Shown here: one piece after another, positions 63,530-64,000 of the stretch | Numbering within the stretch: position 1 is the stretch's first letter | Layout of the letters: each line of letters begins with the position of its first letter | Source: Pedobacter sp. BMA | Lineage (GTDB): Bacteria; Bacteroidota; Bacteroidia; Sphingobacteriales; Sphingobacteriaceae | Length of the DNA stretch: 64,000 nt | Direction of reading: 5' to 3' | NCBI RefSeq assembly: GCF_001027745.1 | Contig: NZ_LECU01000006.1 | Location: 682,001 to 746,000, forward strand | Notes under the pieces: model-generated | Database searches by the model: none | Told to the model about the DNA's origin: nothing | The model's input: the letters and a program-made list of their open reading frames with translations, nothing else | Program-made: the position numbers and the translations under genes

Positions 63530-64000
63530 ATGAAGAAATTTTTAGGCACCGCTTTATTCAGCGTGCTGTCATTCGCCTGCTTTGGTCAGGATGAAATTAG
63601 TTACACCGTCTCCTTTCCAAATGCCATCCACCACGAGGCTGAAATTACTATGGTGATACCGAGGGTGCCGGCAGGGGCTTTAAAGGTGAGGATGAGCCGC
63701 TCCTCCCCGGGACGCTATGCTACACACGAATTCGGGAAAAATGTATACAATTTTAAGGCATTTGACCCAAACGGGAAGGCTCTGGCACTGAAGCAACCAG
63801 CTGGTGATGTTTATGAAATTCCTGATCATGGCAATACGGTTAAAGTTACTTATACTTTATTTGGCAATTGGATAGATGGTACCTATGCCGGTTTCGATGA
63901 AACCCATGCACATATGAATATCCCTGCCACGTTTGCATTTCCGCTTGGCTTGGATGCACGTGCGCGCCTGGTTAAGTTCAACTATGAGGGGAAAAAAAAC
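63530..64000 (+). CDS. M61-family (glycyl aminopeptidase-like) metallopeptidase, 5' part only
   Basis: The first 157 codons are present and the gene runs off the right edge. Signal peptide MKKFLGTALFSVLSFACFGQ. The next part (ISYTVSFPNAIHHEAEITM; SSPGRYATHEFGKNVYNFKA; GTYAGFDETHAHMNIPATF) is the N-terminal beta domain of M61 peptidases, including the SSPGRYA block. The catalytic HExxH domain lies outside the window. It follows the DUF4407 gene after 66 bases. Confidence 0.85.
   Translation, partial: MKKFLGTALFSVLSFACFGQDEISYTVSFPNAIHHEAEITMVIPRVPAGALKVRMSRSSPGRYATHEFGKNVYNFKAFDPNGKALALKQPAGDVYEIPDHGNTVKVTYTLFGNWIDGTYAGFDETHAHMNIPATFAFPLGLDARARLVKFNYEGKKN

Overview
The window is a chromosomal stretch of a Bacteroidota bacterium, most likely Sphingobacteriaceae (Pedobacter-like). 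The evidence is the set of lineage-typical families (SprA of the type IX secretion/gliding system, SusC-style and OMP_b-brl receptors with carboxypeptidase-D-like N-termini, DUF4249, DUF4292, DUF2027-Smr, DUF4407), promoters of the TTTG-N20-TAnnTTTG type, almost no Shine-Dalgarno sequences, several TTG starts and moderate A+T content. There is no phage, IS element, CRISPR array or rRNA operon. Nearly all genes look like core chromosome.

Layout. 1-6.6 kb: secreted protein, M20 amidohydrolase overlapping a SPOR protein, then an STN-type TonB receptor overlapping a DUF4249 lipoprotein. 6.6-9.9 kb: secA, sharing a bidirectional terminator with the receptor operon. 10-12.6 kb: small secreted protein, a lipoprotein-type intradiol dioxygenase, an unknown protein and a pirin-like protein. 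12.6-16 kb (minus strand): Smr protein, rsgA, NtrC-type regulator. 16-16.8 kb: two tandem PepSY-like secreted proteins. 17 kb: tRNA-Thr and an amidohydrolase. 18.5-27.9 kb: an envelope-centred run of acylphosphatase, flippase, TPR protein, DUF4292 lipoprotein, EnvC-like factor, two TatA proteins, GatA and a LysM lytic transglycosylase. 28-41.1 kb: maeB, ruvA, sprA, gcvH, VanZ and a 40-residue lipoprotein, interrupted by an AlbA_2/HATPase protein between sprA and gcvH. 41.3-47 kb: two tandem outer-membrane receptor paralogues. 47.2-49.6 kb: feoA-feoB. 49.6-50.6 kb: an Lrp/AsnC regulator and, divergent from it, a pair of unusual RNA genes. 50.8-64 kb: acyltransferase, small orphan ORF, short tandem repeats, mutarotase-like protein, pepT, a barrel protein, M14 peptidase, rhomboid protease, two conserved unknowns, dipeptide epimerase, rhodanese, DUF4407 protein and the start of an M61 peptidase.

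The most interesting item is at 50149-50613: one promoter, two tRNA-shaped RNAs of 110 and 145 nt, and one terminator. Both have a leucine-type D-arm, a 7-bp acceptor stem with G73, and a 5-bp T-stem. Their anticodon stem carries a T-T mismatch and closes a TTGTCTC loop, so GTC sits at the anticodon position but is followed by a pyrimidine at position 37. Their variable arm is greatly enlarged. Two base pairs differ by compensatory double changes and one by a wobble conversion, so the fold is under selection, yet they do not fit any standard isoacceptor. Other points worth a look are the two PepSY-like genes (mature parts identical despite about 29 synonymous changes), the foreign-looking AlbA_2 gene in an otherwise conserved block, the structured gcvH leader, and the 11-bp repeat array near 52.75 kb.
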